From JBBQQK01 sp038216025 (GTDB lineage Bacteria > Patescibacteriota > UBA1384 > XYA2-FULL-43-10 > 1-14-0-10-43-13), in assembly GCA_038216025.1 (NCBI GenBank), contig JBBQQK010000018.1, forward strand, positions 1 to 15,427: 15,427 bases of DNA. Reading direction: 5' to 3'. The translations under genes and the position numbers were made by a program. The notes under the pieces are model-generated. The model had not been told where the DNA came from. It saw only the letters and a list, made by a program, of their open reading frames with translations, and searched no databases. The stretch's first letter is position 1; each line of letters starts with the position of its first letter. Positions 8,320 to 15,321 of the stretch are shown piece by piece.

Positions 8320-11115
8320 TTAGAAAGTTTTTTCTTCAGAAAAAGAATTGCTAGTGCCATCGGTATTGGCGCTGATTCTATAACTGTAGGATTGATTTGG
8401 TGATAGGTCGTCAATAGTTATAGAATGAGCCGTGCCTTTGGTGGGCAGTGATTTTATTTTATAGTCCGTATCGGTCGATGCCTTGTAGTGGACTTGGGTA
8501 TTTGATGGAACATTAGTGGTCCAAGTAATTGTTACAGATGTGAGGTTTATTCTTTGTGCTGTAATATTCGTAATGATTGGTCCGCTGTTTTTTAAGACAT
8601 TTATTTGAGTGGATGCTCTAGAAGTTCCAGTATTTTCATCAGTTAAAACCGCTGTTATGGTTTGCAAGCCTTCTGTTATTCCTGAATCAGAGAAGTTGTA
8701 ACTCAATGAATAAGGTGAAGTGCTTGAGCTTCCTATTGAAACTCCCTCAATGAAATATTCAACGTTTTTTACTGCTACTGGCGAAGCGATGTTAACCGAT
8801 AGTATAGTCGATCCGGAAACAGTTGAATTGTAAGCAGGCGATGTTATAGAAATCGTGGATACTATATCCTTTGATGAGCAATAATCTTTTGGCGGCGTAT
8901 TATACAAACCATTTGCTTGCGCCCATCCCCTAACCGGATTTTCCCAATTGGCATAGTCTGGACGTTCGGAATGAAGGTTGGTAAACAAGCGAAAATCAGT
9001 ATAGCTATCCGGTAAATCATCAGGGGCTAATTTTCCATTAGATTTACAAACTTGTAATCTGATGTGAATATCATCTTTCTCCTGTGGAACTTGCCATACT
9101 GCAAAGATGTCCTTGCTTTTTTCGGGTGAAAATTCTGTTGGAAGCTTGTTTGAGTACTTATCAACCTCTAGCTCCTGAATTCCATCAGGTCTAACAAAAT
9201 CCTCATTCGGAGTATTGGCTAATGCAGTTTCAATAAATTTGTGGAATATGGGCGCTGCAACAATTGACCCATCGGCGCCACCTTTCATGGCGCTGCCTTT
9301 GTTGTTTCCAACCCAAACAGCAACCGAAATAGATGGTGTATAGCCGACGGTCCACGCATCCTTATTGTCATTTGTGGTACCTGATTTGGCCGCAACTGTA
9401 CGATTTGGAAAATATAGTTGAGAATGGGTTCCAAAAACCATTGCTCTTGAATTGTTATCGCTTAAAATATTTGAAATTTCATATGCGATTTGAGGATCAA
9501 GGACTTGTTTTCCTTTGTCTTTTGCCGGCTCATATTCATAGATAGTTTTACCTTTCGCGTCACTGATCTTGAGAACGCTTTTGAGATCGTGCTTAGTGCC
9601 GTTTGCCGCAAATACACCAAAACCTCCAGCTGCTTCAACCGGCTTTATTTCGGCGACGCCTAAGGCAAAGGATAATCCGTAGCTTTTCTTGTCGTTGAGC
9701 GTGGTTATACCCATGTCTTCAGCTGTTTTTATGACATTGTCTATGCCGGATAAGGAAAGTGCTTTGACGGCAGGGATGTTTAACGAATTAGACAAAGCTT
9801 GTCTAATGGTAACCGGACCGTTGAATCTTCCATTGTAATTTTTAGGGACATAACCTCCGCCAAAATCTGTTTGGAAGTCATATAGTATCTTTGATGGAGA
9901 GTAATCTTTTTGCTTAAACAAGGTGGCGTAAGTGTACGGCTTGAAAGATGAACCGGGCTGTCTTTTCGAATCGGTTATATTCACATTGCCGTCAATTTCG
10001 GCGTTAAAATAGTCAATAGACCCAACCATTGCAAGGACCTCTCCTGTCTTTGGGTCAACAGCTACCATACCTGCATTGCTCGCGCCATATTGGTTTATCT
10101 TAGTGACACCGGAAGTTATAGCCTCTTCTGCTTGTTTTTGTTTTTCAAAATCCAAAGAAGTAATTATTCTCATTCCTTGTTTTTGTATCGCTGATTCTCC
10201 GTATTCTTCCGCAATATTTTCCAAGACATACATGGCAAAGTGAGGGGCCAGCATAGCATCTTTTCTTGGCTTTAAAGTTTTGTTAAGTGTAAGAGTATCT
10301 ATTTCTTTTGCTGTTTTTGCTTCTTCAAAGGATAACTTTCCGGTTCCAACCATTCTATCTAAAACATAATCTTTTCTACCTTCCAGTTCTTCGGTATGAG
10401 TGCCGTAAGGGGAGTAGTAGGTTGGGGCTTGTGGGATCGCTGCAAGCGTAGCAGCTTCAGCAATGCTAATGTCTTTTGCGTTTTTACCAAAATACATTTT
10501 TGAGCCAGCTTCAGCGCCGGCTGTGCTATTGCCATACGGTATTTCATTTAAATACATCGTTAAAATGTCGTCTTTGCTGTACATCATTTCCAATTCAATG
10601 GACAAGATAAGCTCCTTTATTTTCCGAGTCATAGAGCGATCTGAAGAGAGCAGAGCATTTTTAACGTATTGTTGAGTGATCGTTGATGCGCCTCGAGATT
10701 TTCTTCTTTGGCCGGTAATTTTTTCCATAGTAGCTCTGATAATAGCTCTGCTATCGAATCCATGGTGATTATAAAAATTTGCGTCTTCAGTGGCCACAGT
10801 CGCATCTTTTAAGTATTGGGATATTTGGTCTGATTTAATAATGGTTCTTTTCTGCTCGCCCGTTTCATAAAGTAGTATTTCTCCGGTGCGGTCATATAGT
10901 TTGGTTGACTCTGCTGGTTTAGCATTTGCGATCTTGCTTGGGGTTGGTAGATCTTTCGAAAACCAGGCGAAAAGGATAGCAATAACAAAGACAATTACTG
11001 CAAGAGCGTAAAGAGAGATAAATAAAATCTTCTTAAAAAGTTTCTTTCTTCTCAATTTTGGAGAGAGTGCTTTTTTAAGTTGTTTTCTTGTTCTGTTTTT
11101 AAATAAAAATTTCAT
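8320..11115 (-). CDS. Class A penicillin-binding protein (PBP1A-like) with C-terminal Ig-like and FN3-like tail
   Basis: This bifunctional enzyme polymerises and cross-links peptidoglycan outside the membrane. The 931-residue protein has a very basic N-terminus and one membrane anchor at about 29-51. Its GT51 domain carries EDANFYNHHG (glutamate 110), GASTITQQYVKN at about 142-153, RKIKELILSIELE at about 164-176 and MYLNEIPYGN at about 187-196. The transpeptidase domain has SSFK (serine 389), SLN at 444-446 and KSGTT at 577-581. After about residue 750 come a bacterial Ig-like module (about 752-840) and an FN3-like module (about 844-931) ending at the C-terminus; similar tails are thought to bind wall polymers or partners. 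A promoter lies immediately upstream. The gene is monocistronic and convergent with radA. Confidence 0.93.
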   Translation of the reverse strand: MKFLFKNRTRKQLKKALSPKLRRKKLFKKILFISLYALAVIVFVIAILFAWFSKDLPTPSKIANAKPAESTKLYDRTGEILLYETGEQKRTIIKSDQISQYLKDATVATEDANFYNHHGFDSRAIIRATMEKITGQRRKSRGASTITQQYVKNALLSSDRSMTRKIKELILSIELEMMYSKDDILTMYLNEIPYGNSTAGAEAGSKMYFGKNAKDISIAEAATLAAIPQAPTYYSPYGTHTEELEGRKDYVLDRMVGTGKLSFEEAKTAKEIDTLTLNKTLKPRKDAMLAPHFAMYVLENIAEEYGESAIQKQGMRIITSLDFEKQKQAEEAITSGVTKINQYGASNAGMVAVDPKTGEVLAMVGSIDYFNAEIDGNVNITDSKRQPGSSFKPYTYATLFKQKDYSPSKILYDFQTDFGGGYVPKNYNGRFNGPVTIRQALSNSLNIPAVKALSLSGIDNVIKTAEDMGITTLNDKKSYGLSFALGVAEIKPVEAAGGFGVFAANGTKHDLKSVLKISDAKGKTIYEYEPAKDKGKQVLDPQIAYEISNILSDNNSRAMVFGTHSQLYFPNRTVAAKSGTTNDNKDAWTVGYTPSISVAVWVGNNKGSAMKGGADGSIVAAPIFHKFIETALANTPNEDFVRPDGIQELEVDKYSNKLPTEFSPEKSKDIFAVWQVPQEKDDIHIRLQVCKSNGKLAPDDLPDSYTDFRLFTNLHSERPDYANWENPVRGWAQANGLYNTPPKDYCSSKDIVSTISITSPAYNSTVSGSTILSVNIASPVAVKNVEYFIEGVSIGSSSTSPYSLSYNFSDSGITEGLQTITAVLTDENTGTSRASTQINVLKNSGPIITNITAQRINLTSVTITWTTNVPSNTQVHYKASTDTDYKIKSLPTKGTAHSITIDDLSPNQSYSYRISANTDGTSNSFSEEKTF

Positions 11116-11140
11116 TTTTTTGTAGTCTCCATTTCTTTAC

Positions 11141-11169
11141 ATTATATGCCCATGTTGATAGTATGTAAA
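11141..11169 (-). promoter_or_regulatory. Predicted promoter of the class A PBP gene
   Basis: On the minus strand a TTTACA -35 box (complement of 11164-11169) and a perfect TATAAT -10 box (complement of 11141-11146) are separated by exactly 17 bases. Transcription would begin near 11134, giving a leader of about 20 bases with GGAG about 11 bases before the ATG at 11115. This is the best consensus match to a housekeeping promoter in the window. Confidence 0.7.
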
Positions 11170-11205
11170 CTGGAAACGCAAGAATTATATTGGCAAATCC
11201 TCTGT

Positions 11206-11235
11206 TTGTCAACCGCTAAAGAATTAATTAATAAT
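11206..11235 (+). promoter_or_regulatory. Predicted promoter of tyrS
   Basis: TTGTCA at 11206-11211 and AATAAT at 11230-11235 are separated by 18 bases and lie just ahead of the tyrS ribosome site GGAG (11244-11247). The implied leader is about 10 bases, too short for a T-box riboswitch. The -10 box lacks the first T of the consensus, so the match is moderate. It sits back to back with the PBP promoter in the same 137-base gap. Confidence 0.4.
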
Positions 11236-11252
11236 TTTCAGCTGGAGCAGCA

Positions 11253-12422
11253 ATGACTAAAGAGTTTTTTACTAAAGGCATTATAGAAATAATCGACCAA
11301 GAGATTTTTAAAAAGAACATAAAGTCTGATAAAAAGTTAAGGATTAAATATGGAGTTGATCCTACAAAACCGGACATTCATCTTGGACATGCTGTCCAAC
11401 TTTGGAAGTTGAAAGAGCTTCAAGAAGCTGGCCATACTGTTATTTTCCTTATTGGGGATTATACGACAAAAATAGGGGATCCTTCCGGCAGAAACACTAC
11501 TCGCCCTGTCTTAACCGACACTGAAATAAAGGCAAATGCTAAGACTTATTTCCAGCAAGTCGAAAAGATTTTGGATATTGAGAAAACCGAAGTGAGATAT
11601 AATTCAGAATGGCTCGGAAAGCTATCTTTTAATGACATTTTACAGCTGGCTAGCAAGTTTACTGTAGCTCAAATCATTGAAAGAGATGATTTTGAAAAGC
11701 GTTTGAAAGCAGGCGTTGATATTAGTTTACATGAAATTTTGTATCCACTGATGCAAGCTTATGATTCGGTGGTGCTGAAAGCTGATGTGGAGTTTGGCGG
11801 TAGTGATCAAAAGTTTAACTTGTTGGCTGGCCGTGATTTGCAAAGAAAAATGGGGCAAGAGCCGCAAGATCTTATAATCACCGAGCTTCTTGTCGGAACT
11901 GATGGAGTAAATAAGATGAGCAAATCTCTCAATAACTACATAGGCATTACTGATAGTCCAAATTCTCAATTTGGCAGAATAATGTCTATATCAGATGCTC
12001 AGATCATCAAGTATTTTGAGTTATGCACGTTAGAAACATCTGTTCAGATTGAAAAATATAAAAATGCCTTAGATAAAGGTGAAAATCCTAGAAATATAAA
12101 AGCTCGCTTAGCCTACGAGATTGTAAAGCTTTATCATGGCAAGGAATCAGCCACTTTCGCGAGAGAAGAGTTTGAAAAAGTTTTTTCAAAAAAAGAGTTG
12201 CCGGCAGAAATTCCTGAAGTAAAAATATCCGGTAGCTACAAATTGCCCTTGTTGTTAATAGAGTTGGGTGCGGTTAGCTCTAAGTCGGAAGCAAGAAGAA
12301 TGATTGAGCAGGGTGGGCTAAAAGTTGATAATACTAAATTGACAGATCCTAATTCAGAAATCACTTTATATGAGGGAATGATTATACAAGTTGGTAGATT
12401 GAAATATTTTAAGATAAGATAA
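11253..12422 (+). CDS. tyrS: Tyrosyl-tRNA synthetase (TyrZ-like, KMSKS type)
   Basis: TyrRS charges tRNA-Tyr with tyrosine in the cytoplasm. The 389-residue class I synthetase has the HIGH-equivalent HLGH at 43-46, GDPSGR at about 75-80, the tyrosine-pocket segment YPLMQAYD at about 164-171, FGGSDQKFN at about 181-189 and KMSKS at 221-225. A C-terminal S4 RNA-binding domain covers about 328-389. An intact KMSKS, rather than KFGKS/T, is the pattern of the TyrZ-like bacterial group. The ATG is preceded by GGAG at a 5-base spacing. The gene stands alone between the divergent PBP gene and the convergent 691-residue gene, whose stop is 5 bases away. Confidence 0.95.
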   Translation: MTKEFFTKGIIEIIDQEIFKKNIKSDKKLRIKYGVDPTKPDIHLGHAVQLWKLKELQEAGHTVIFLIGDYTTKIGDPSGRNTTRPVLTDTEIKANAKTYFQQVEKILDIEKTEVRYNSEWLGKLSFNDILQLASKFTVAQIIERDDFEKRLKAGVDISLHEILYPLMQAYDSVVLKADVEFGGSDQKFNLLAGRDLQRKMGQEPQDLIITELLVGTDGVNKMSKSLNNYIGITDSPNSQFGRIMSISDAQIIKYFELCTLETSVQIEKYKNALDKGENPRNIKARLAYEIVKLYHGKESATFAREEFEKVFSKKELPAEIPEVKISGSYKLPLLLIELGAVSSKSEARRMIEQGGLKVDNTKLTDPNSEITLYEGMIIQVGRLKYFKIR

Positions 12423-12427
12423 CTGTT

Positions 12428-14503
12428 TTATAGCTTGATCTCGTAAATTTTTCCTTCCGAAAGAAGCCACATTTTCTGAACCTTGCTGTTGACCACGAAA
12501 TCATCAATGACGCCGCCTTCAAAGCTGTATTGGCTTGCAAAATTGCCTGACTTGTCAAAGGACACTATTCTATTGGACTCTTTGTCTAGAATGTAAATTA
12601 AGCTGCTGTCTGCATCTGTGGAAATTTTTATTGGTGAGATTAGTTTTGGTTTTGCCCCTTTGATCTCTTTGATATTAAAATCTTCTTGAGAACCTTGAAC
12701 ATATTTTTCTACAGTGCCATCGCCTTTCAGGATGAATATATTTCCATCAATAGAAATATCTATACTATTTTTTAAGTTGCTAATATACTTACTGCCTTTA
12801 TTGAACCCTGTATCTTTTTTGGTGTGCTTCCAAATAATGCCACTACTATTGTCGAGCAAATACAAATTAGTGACATATGAGGCAATAGAAGTTGATATGC
12901 CAAACCCGTTATCCGCTTTAACCTCGCCGCTAGTCTTGGTAGTCGTATCAAAATCAATGATTTTGCCATCGTTGGCCATGATGTATACTTTTTTATCGGA
13001 ATCTGAGTAAGTTAAATCGTTGATATCACTGATTTTTTTTTCAATTGAAGCTACCAGCCTAACTTCTTTGTCGCTTGGGTTCATTATATATATTTTGCCA
13101 TTTTCATCTAAGCCAACAATATTTTGTCCGGCCAGTACAATTTTTTTTACATCTCGGCTGAAATTGATGGCGTTGTTGTCTTTATATATTCTTGTAGTGG
13201 ATGATAATCCATCTATAGTTTGCTGAATTTTGCTTGATAATTCTTTAGCCTTATCTGAATTTTCTTTTGAAGACTCAGCTTGTCTTGCTAAAGACAGTGC
13301 TTCCTCTAGGCTGGAGATATTGTCGGTAGTGCGCCCTAAGGCTATGTTTTCCTGTGCCTTCGTGTATTTTTCTCTGGAAACGTCTAAATTCAAGGCTAGC
13401 TCTTGTTCTTTTTTCTCGCCGGACTTGTCACTATTGTTGGAGGAAAGTTTGAGAAATCCAGCCAGAAAGAAAATCAAGATTAAAATGACAAACAGGTAGG
13501 TGCGATTTTTTGGCAGTATGAGTAATTTAAAAATATTGATAAGAATAGAGAAATTTATTTTAGAGATACTTTTATGAGATTTTTGTCTGATATTCGCTTT
13601 GATAGAAGAAAATTTCTTTTTTTCAACAATTTGGTTTGGCAATTGAGTTTTGAGTTTATTTAAATCGACATGTTTCTTGACGACAGCGGACATGGCTTTG
13701 TTTAATCCAACAATTTTCTTCTTAGCGCCAAAGAATGCTGATTGTAACTTAACTTTATAATTTTCTTGATACTGTTTTTTGATCATGCTCAGAAAAGTCT
13801 CTTCGGGTTCATCGACGTATTGAACTTCCGGTATATCTTGGAAAGGAATTGCTTTATTTGAAGCATTTATAACTATCGCGTTCACAGAAAAAACTTTGTT
13901 TTTCTTGAAAGTATCACAAAGTACTGATATTGCCTCTTTTGAAGTGGAGTCGGATACTATTTGCCTTGTATTATTTAAAGAGATCTTATCAAAAAGATTC
14001 TTATTCCCGAATATAAGCCCATCTTGGTGGGAAATTCTTCCGAAAGTGATATCTGTAAAAGTTTTTAGCGGGTGAGGATCATATTGTTTCAGACTGTCTA
14101 AAATGGAGGATACTTTTCCTTTTCTTATTATATAACCAGCGATAGTGCCAGTTTGAGTAATTCCAATTTTGCCATCGTATGCGAACCCTATGAGGGCGTT
14201 GAAACTACCAACCCAATCGCTATCTCCATTTTTTGCAAGATTGTTCAAGGCATTATTCAATTCCTCTAAAAGTGTTTCAAATGATAGCTCGATATTGGAA
14301 GGAGCGATATTTGTAGAGGATAGAATATTGATTATTTTTGGAATTAACTTTGTATGTATTATGTTTGAAGGTAACTCAAATAAATAGAAAATAAAACCAC
14401 CCGGCATATTGTTCTTTTCAATCTTGCCTGAAAGGAGGTGTTTTTCTGTTTTATCTCTAGTGGCCAAAAAAGCACAACTAACTAAAATGTCTTTATTCGC
14501 CAT
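12428..14503 (-). CDS. Membrane protein: PP2C-like degenerate domain, one TM helix, coiled coil, beta-propeller-like domain; function unknown
   Basis: I do not recognise a named family. The N-terminal part (about 1-235) resembles a PP2C/SpoIIE-type phosphatase fold. It has a helix at 74-91 (LSFETLLEELNNALNNLA), then WVGSFNALIGFAYDGKIGI and TGTIAGYIIRKGKV at about 97-131. The aspartates that bind metal in active PP2C enzymes are not evident, so it may be inactive. A basic linker (about 245-315) leads to a single hydrophobic helix at about 335-353. A charged, probably coiled-coil segment (about 363-432) follows, then repeated beta-strand units with LDENGKIYIM, SDKKVYIMANDGKI, SIDGNIFILKGDG and LIYILDKESNRIVSFDKSG, typical of an NHL- or TolB-like propeller outside the cell. 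It has its own promoter and a GGAG site. Confidence covers the gene, not its role. Confidence 0.85.
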   Translation of the reverse strand: MANKDILVSCAFLATRDKTEKHLLSGKIEKNNMPGGFIFYLFELPSNIIHTKLIPKIINILSSTNIAPSNIELSFETLLEELNNALNNLAKNGDSDWVGSFNALIGFAYDGKIGITQTGTIAGYIIRKGKVSSILDSLKQYDPHPLKTFTDITFGRISHQDGLIFGNKNLFDKISLNNTRQIVSDSTSKEAISVLCDTFKKNKVFSVNAIVINASNKAIPFQDIPEVQYVDEPEETFLSMIKKQYQENYKVKLQSAFFGAKKKIVGLNKAMSAVVKKHVDLNKLKTQLPNQIVEKKKFSSIKANIRQKSHKSISKINFSILINIFKLLILPKNRTYLFVILILIFFLAGFLKLSSNNSDKSGEKKEQELALNLDVSREKYTKAQENIALGRTTDNISSLEEALSLARQAESSKENSDKAKELSSKIQQTIDGLSSTTRIYKDNNAINFSRDVKKIVLAGQNIVGLDENGKIYIMNPSDKEVRLVASIEKKISDINDLTYSDSDKKVYIMANDGKIIDFDTTTKTSGEVKADNGFGISTSIASYVTNLYLLDNSSGIIWKHTKKDTGFNKGSKYISNLKNSIDISIDGNIFILKGDGTVEKYVQGSQEDFNIKEIKGAKPKLISPIKISTDADSSLIYILDKESNRIVSFDKSGNFASQYSFEGGVIDDFVVNSKVQKMWLLSEGKIYEIKL

Positions 14504-14530
14504 AAGGCTCCAAGTGTTTCATTAGTATAA

Positions 14531-14559
14531 ATTTTAACAAAGTTGGGGCTCTTGTGCAA
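14531..14559 (-). promoter_or_regulatory. Predicted promoter of the 691-residue membrane-protein gene
   Basis: On the minus strand TTGCAC (complement of 14554-14559) and TAAAAT (complement of 14531-14536) are separated by 17 bases. Transcription from here would give a leader of about 20 bases with GGAG shortly before the ATG at 14503. The promoter lies between the gene and the structured element at 14603-14764, so that element need not be in the leader of this gene. Confidence 0.5.
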
Positions 14560-14602
14560 TTCTCTCTCTTTTATTTTTTGCTTTTTTTAGATATATTATT
14601 GT

Positions 14603-14764
14603 TGCCCCGCCGTGATTATAAATTGGGCTACTAATTTATAAATAGGGTTCCTCCGGGAGTGTTTCTGATAAATTCGGAGCAAGGCTCATATATTTCCATA
14701 CCGTGGTATGGAAATGCGGCCACCCACTTGGGTCCGTAGACCAATTTATTTTTTTCGGCGGGCA
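14603..14764 (+). ncRNA. Candidate structured RNA or palindromic element with long complementary ends
   Basis: No gene is seen between 14504 and 14822, but this stretch is highly self-complementary. The outer arm at 14603-14612 pairs with 14756-14764 over nine bases with one bulged C. The next arm at 14618-14631 pairs with 14736-14749 in 13 of 14 positions. Inside are a long hairpin (14692-14715), a short ACCC-actt-GGGT hairpin near 14722-14733 and a possible CTCCG/CGGAG stem (14651-14655 with 14675-14679). The layout of a closing stem, an internal bubble and a terminal hairpin resembles a rod-like RNA such as 6S, but I see no diagnostic 6S sequence. Seven T residues directly follow the inner arm on the + strand (14749-14755), which favours + strand transcription. 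A miniature transposable element is the main alternative. Confidence 0.35.
14692..14715. repeat. 24-base near-perfect palindrome (hairpin)
   Basis: ATTTCCATACC and its exact reverse complement GGTATGGAAAT flank a central GT. As RNA it would form a stem of about 9 bases with a 6-base loop on either strand. It forms the tip of the larger self-complementary element but could also be a binding site for a dimeric protein. Confidence 0.8.
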
Positions 14765-14822
14765 TTTTAGGTACTAAGTATCGTAGTCGGTAATGCGTAT
14801 TGCTGGTAATTTGTTTTTGTAT

Positions 14823-14898
14823 CAGGGTATGGCTTAGTTGGTAAAGCGCTGGGCTGGGGGTCCAGAGATCGCCAGTTCAAGTCTGGCTACCCTGACCA
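14823..14898 (+). tRNA. tRNA-Pro (anticodon GGG)
   Basis: A complete 76-base tRNA with encoded CCA. The acceptor stem CAGGGTA/TACCCTG is fully paired (7 bp), including the C1-G72 pair with A73 expected of bacterial proline tRNAs. The D-stem is GCTT/AAGC. The anticodon stem CTGGG/TCCAG has one G-U pair and encloses the loop CTGGGGG, which puts GGG at positions 34-36. The variable loop is 5 bases (AGATC). The T-arm is GCCAG-TTCAAGT-CTGGC. It would read CCC and CCU codons. It stands alone, with no clear terminator after it and no convincing consensus promoter in the 58 bases before it. Confidence 0.96.
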
Positions 14899-14931
14899 AA
14901 AATAAATTAGATCATGCTGTGTCGGCCGTAG

Positions 14932-14950
14932 CTTCGCCAACTGGCGGAAG
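14932..14950. repeat. Small hairpin (possible dispersed repeat) between tRNA-Pro and the FN3 remnant
   Basis: CTTC-GCC and GGC-GAAG arms enclose the loop AACT, with a single bulged G (14946), giving a 7-bp stem. No T-run follows, so it is not a typical intrinsic terminator. Restoring one C would make the stem a perfect 8 bp, which suggests a decayed copy of a dispersed hairpin repeat. Confidence 0.35.
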
Positions 14951-14965
14951 AGAAAGCTGAAGGTT

Positions 14966-15321
14966 ATGTTTTGTGTGCTCAATTTCAAGCGTAAACTCAT
15001 TGGTTTTTTAGTTTTTACTCTGGTATTTTCTTGGGGTTTTCCACAACACTGCATCCCAAGCAAATTTTATTTTAGCCAACCGGAATTCAGTCGTACCAAT
15101 ACCAGTTTAGTTAGACTGCAGATTTTTCAAATATTATATCTGATGAGTATAGCTACTACACTAATTCAACGTATGCACTTTACACCAGTCTAAGTGAAAA
15201 TACGACCTACTATTTTAGAATCAGGTCTAACCAATATTATGGAAGCTCAGACAATTCGTCTTCTTGGGCAAGCATAAGCGCTAAAACGGATCATACGCAA
15301 TACAGGGTTCTAGGCATATAG
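14966..15321 (+). pseudogene. Frameshifted remnant of a secreted FN3-type domain protein
   Basis: The first frame starts at an ATG at 14966 and encodes a signal-peptide-like N-terminus (FKRKLIGFLVFTLVFSWGFP at about residues 8-27). It then gives a weak FN3-like start (TNTSLVRLQI at about 49-58) before running to a stop at 15191-15193. A second frame, open from 15115 to a TAG at 15319-15321, encodes a convincing FN3 second half, with TADFSNIISDEYSYYTNST, LSENTTYYFRIRSN and SSSWASISAKT. The two frames fit as one domain if a single indel occurred near 15110-15140. The last residues after SAKT are probably read from the insertion sequence whose transposase ends at 15310. The product would have been a small exported protein; its role is unknown. 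The paired frame reading is my inference. Confidence 0.5.

Noticed and set aside
9333..9545. Open frame on the strand opposite the PBP gene
   Set aside because: It lies wholly inside the transpeptidase coding region, with no ribosome site or recognisable product; it is a shadow frame.
11116..11252. T-box or other leader riboswitch for tyrS
   Set aside because: The predicted leader is only about 10-20 bases, and no T-box sequence or specifier stem is visible.
13020..13499. Serine- and leucine-rich open frames on the + strand opposite the 691-residue gene
   Set aside because: Their composition is that expected from reading the antisense of a charged coiled-coil region; no independent support.
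14603..14898. tmRNA, RNase P RNA or SRP RNA
   Set aside because: None of the diagnostic sequences of these RNAs is present; only the tRNA-Pro is a recognisable RNA family.
14899..14990. Resemblance of the segment before and at the 14966 ATG to the 5' flanks of GIY-YIG endonuclease genes in related genomes
   Set aside because: The encoded protein lacks the GIY and YIG motifs, and the likeness is from memory only.
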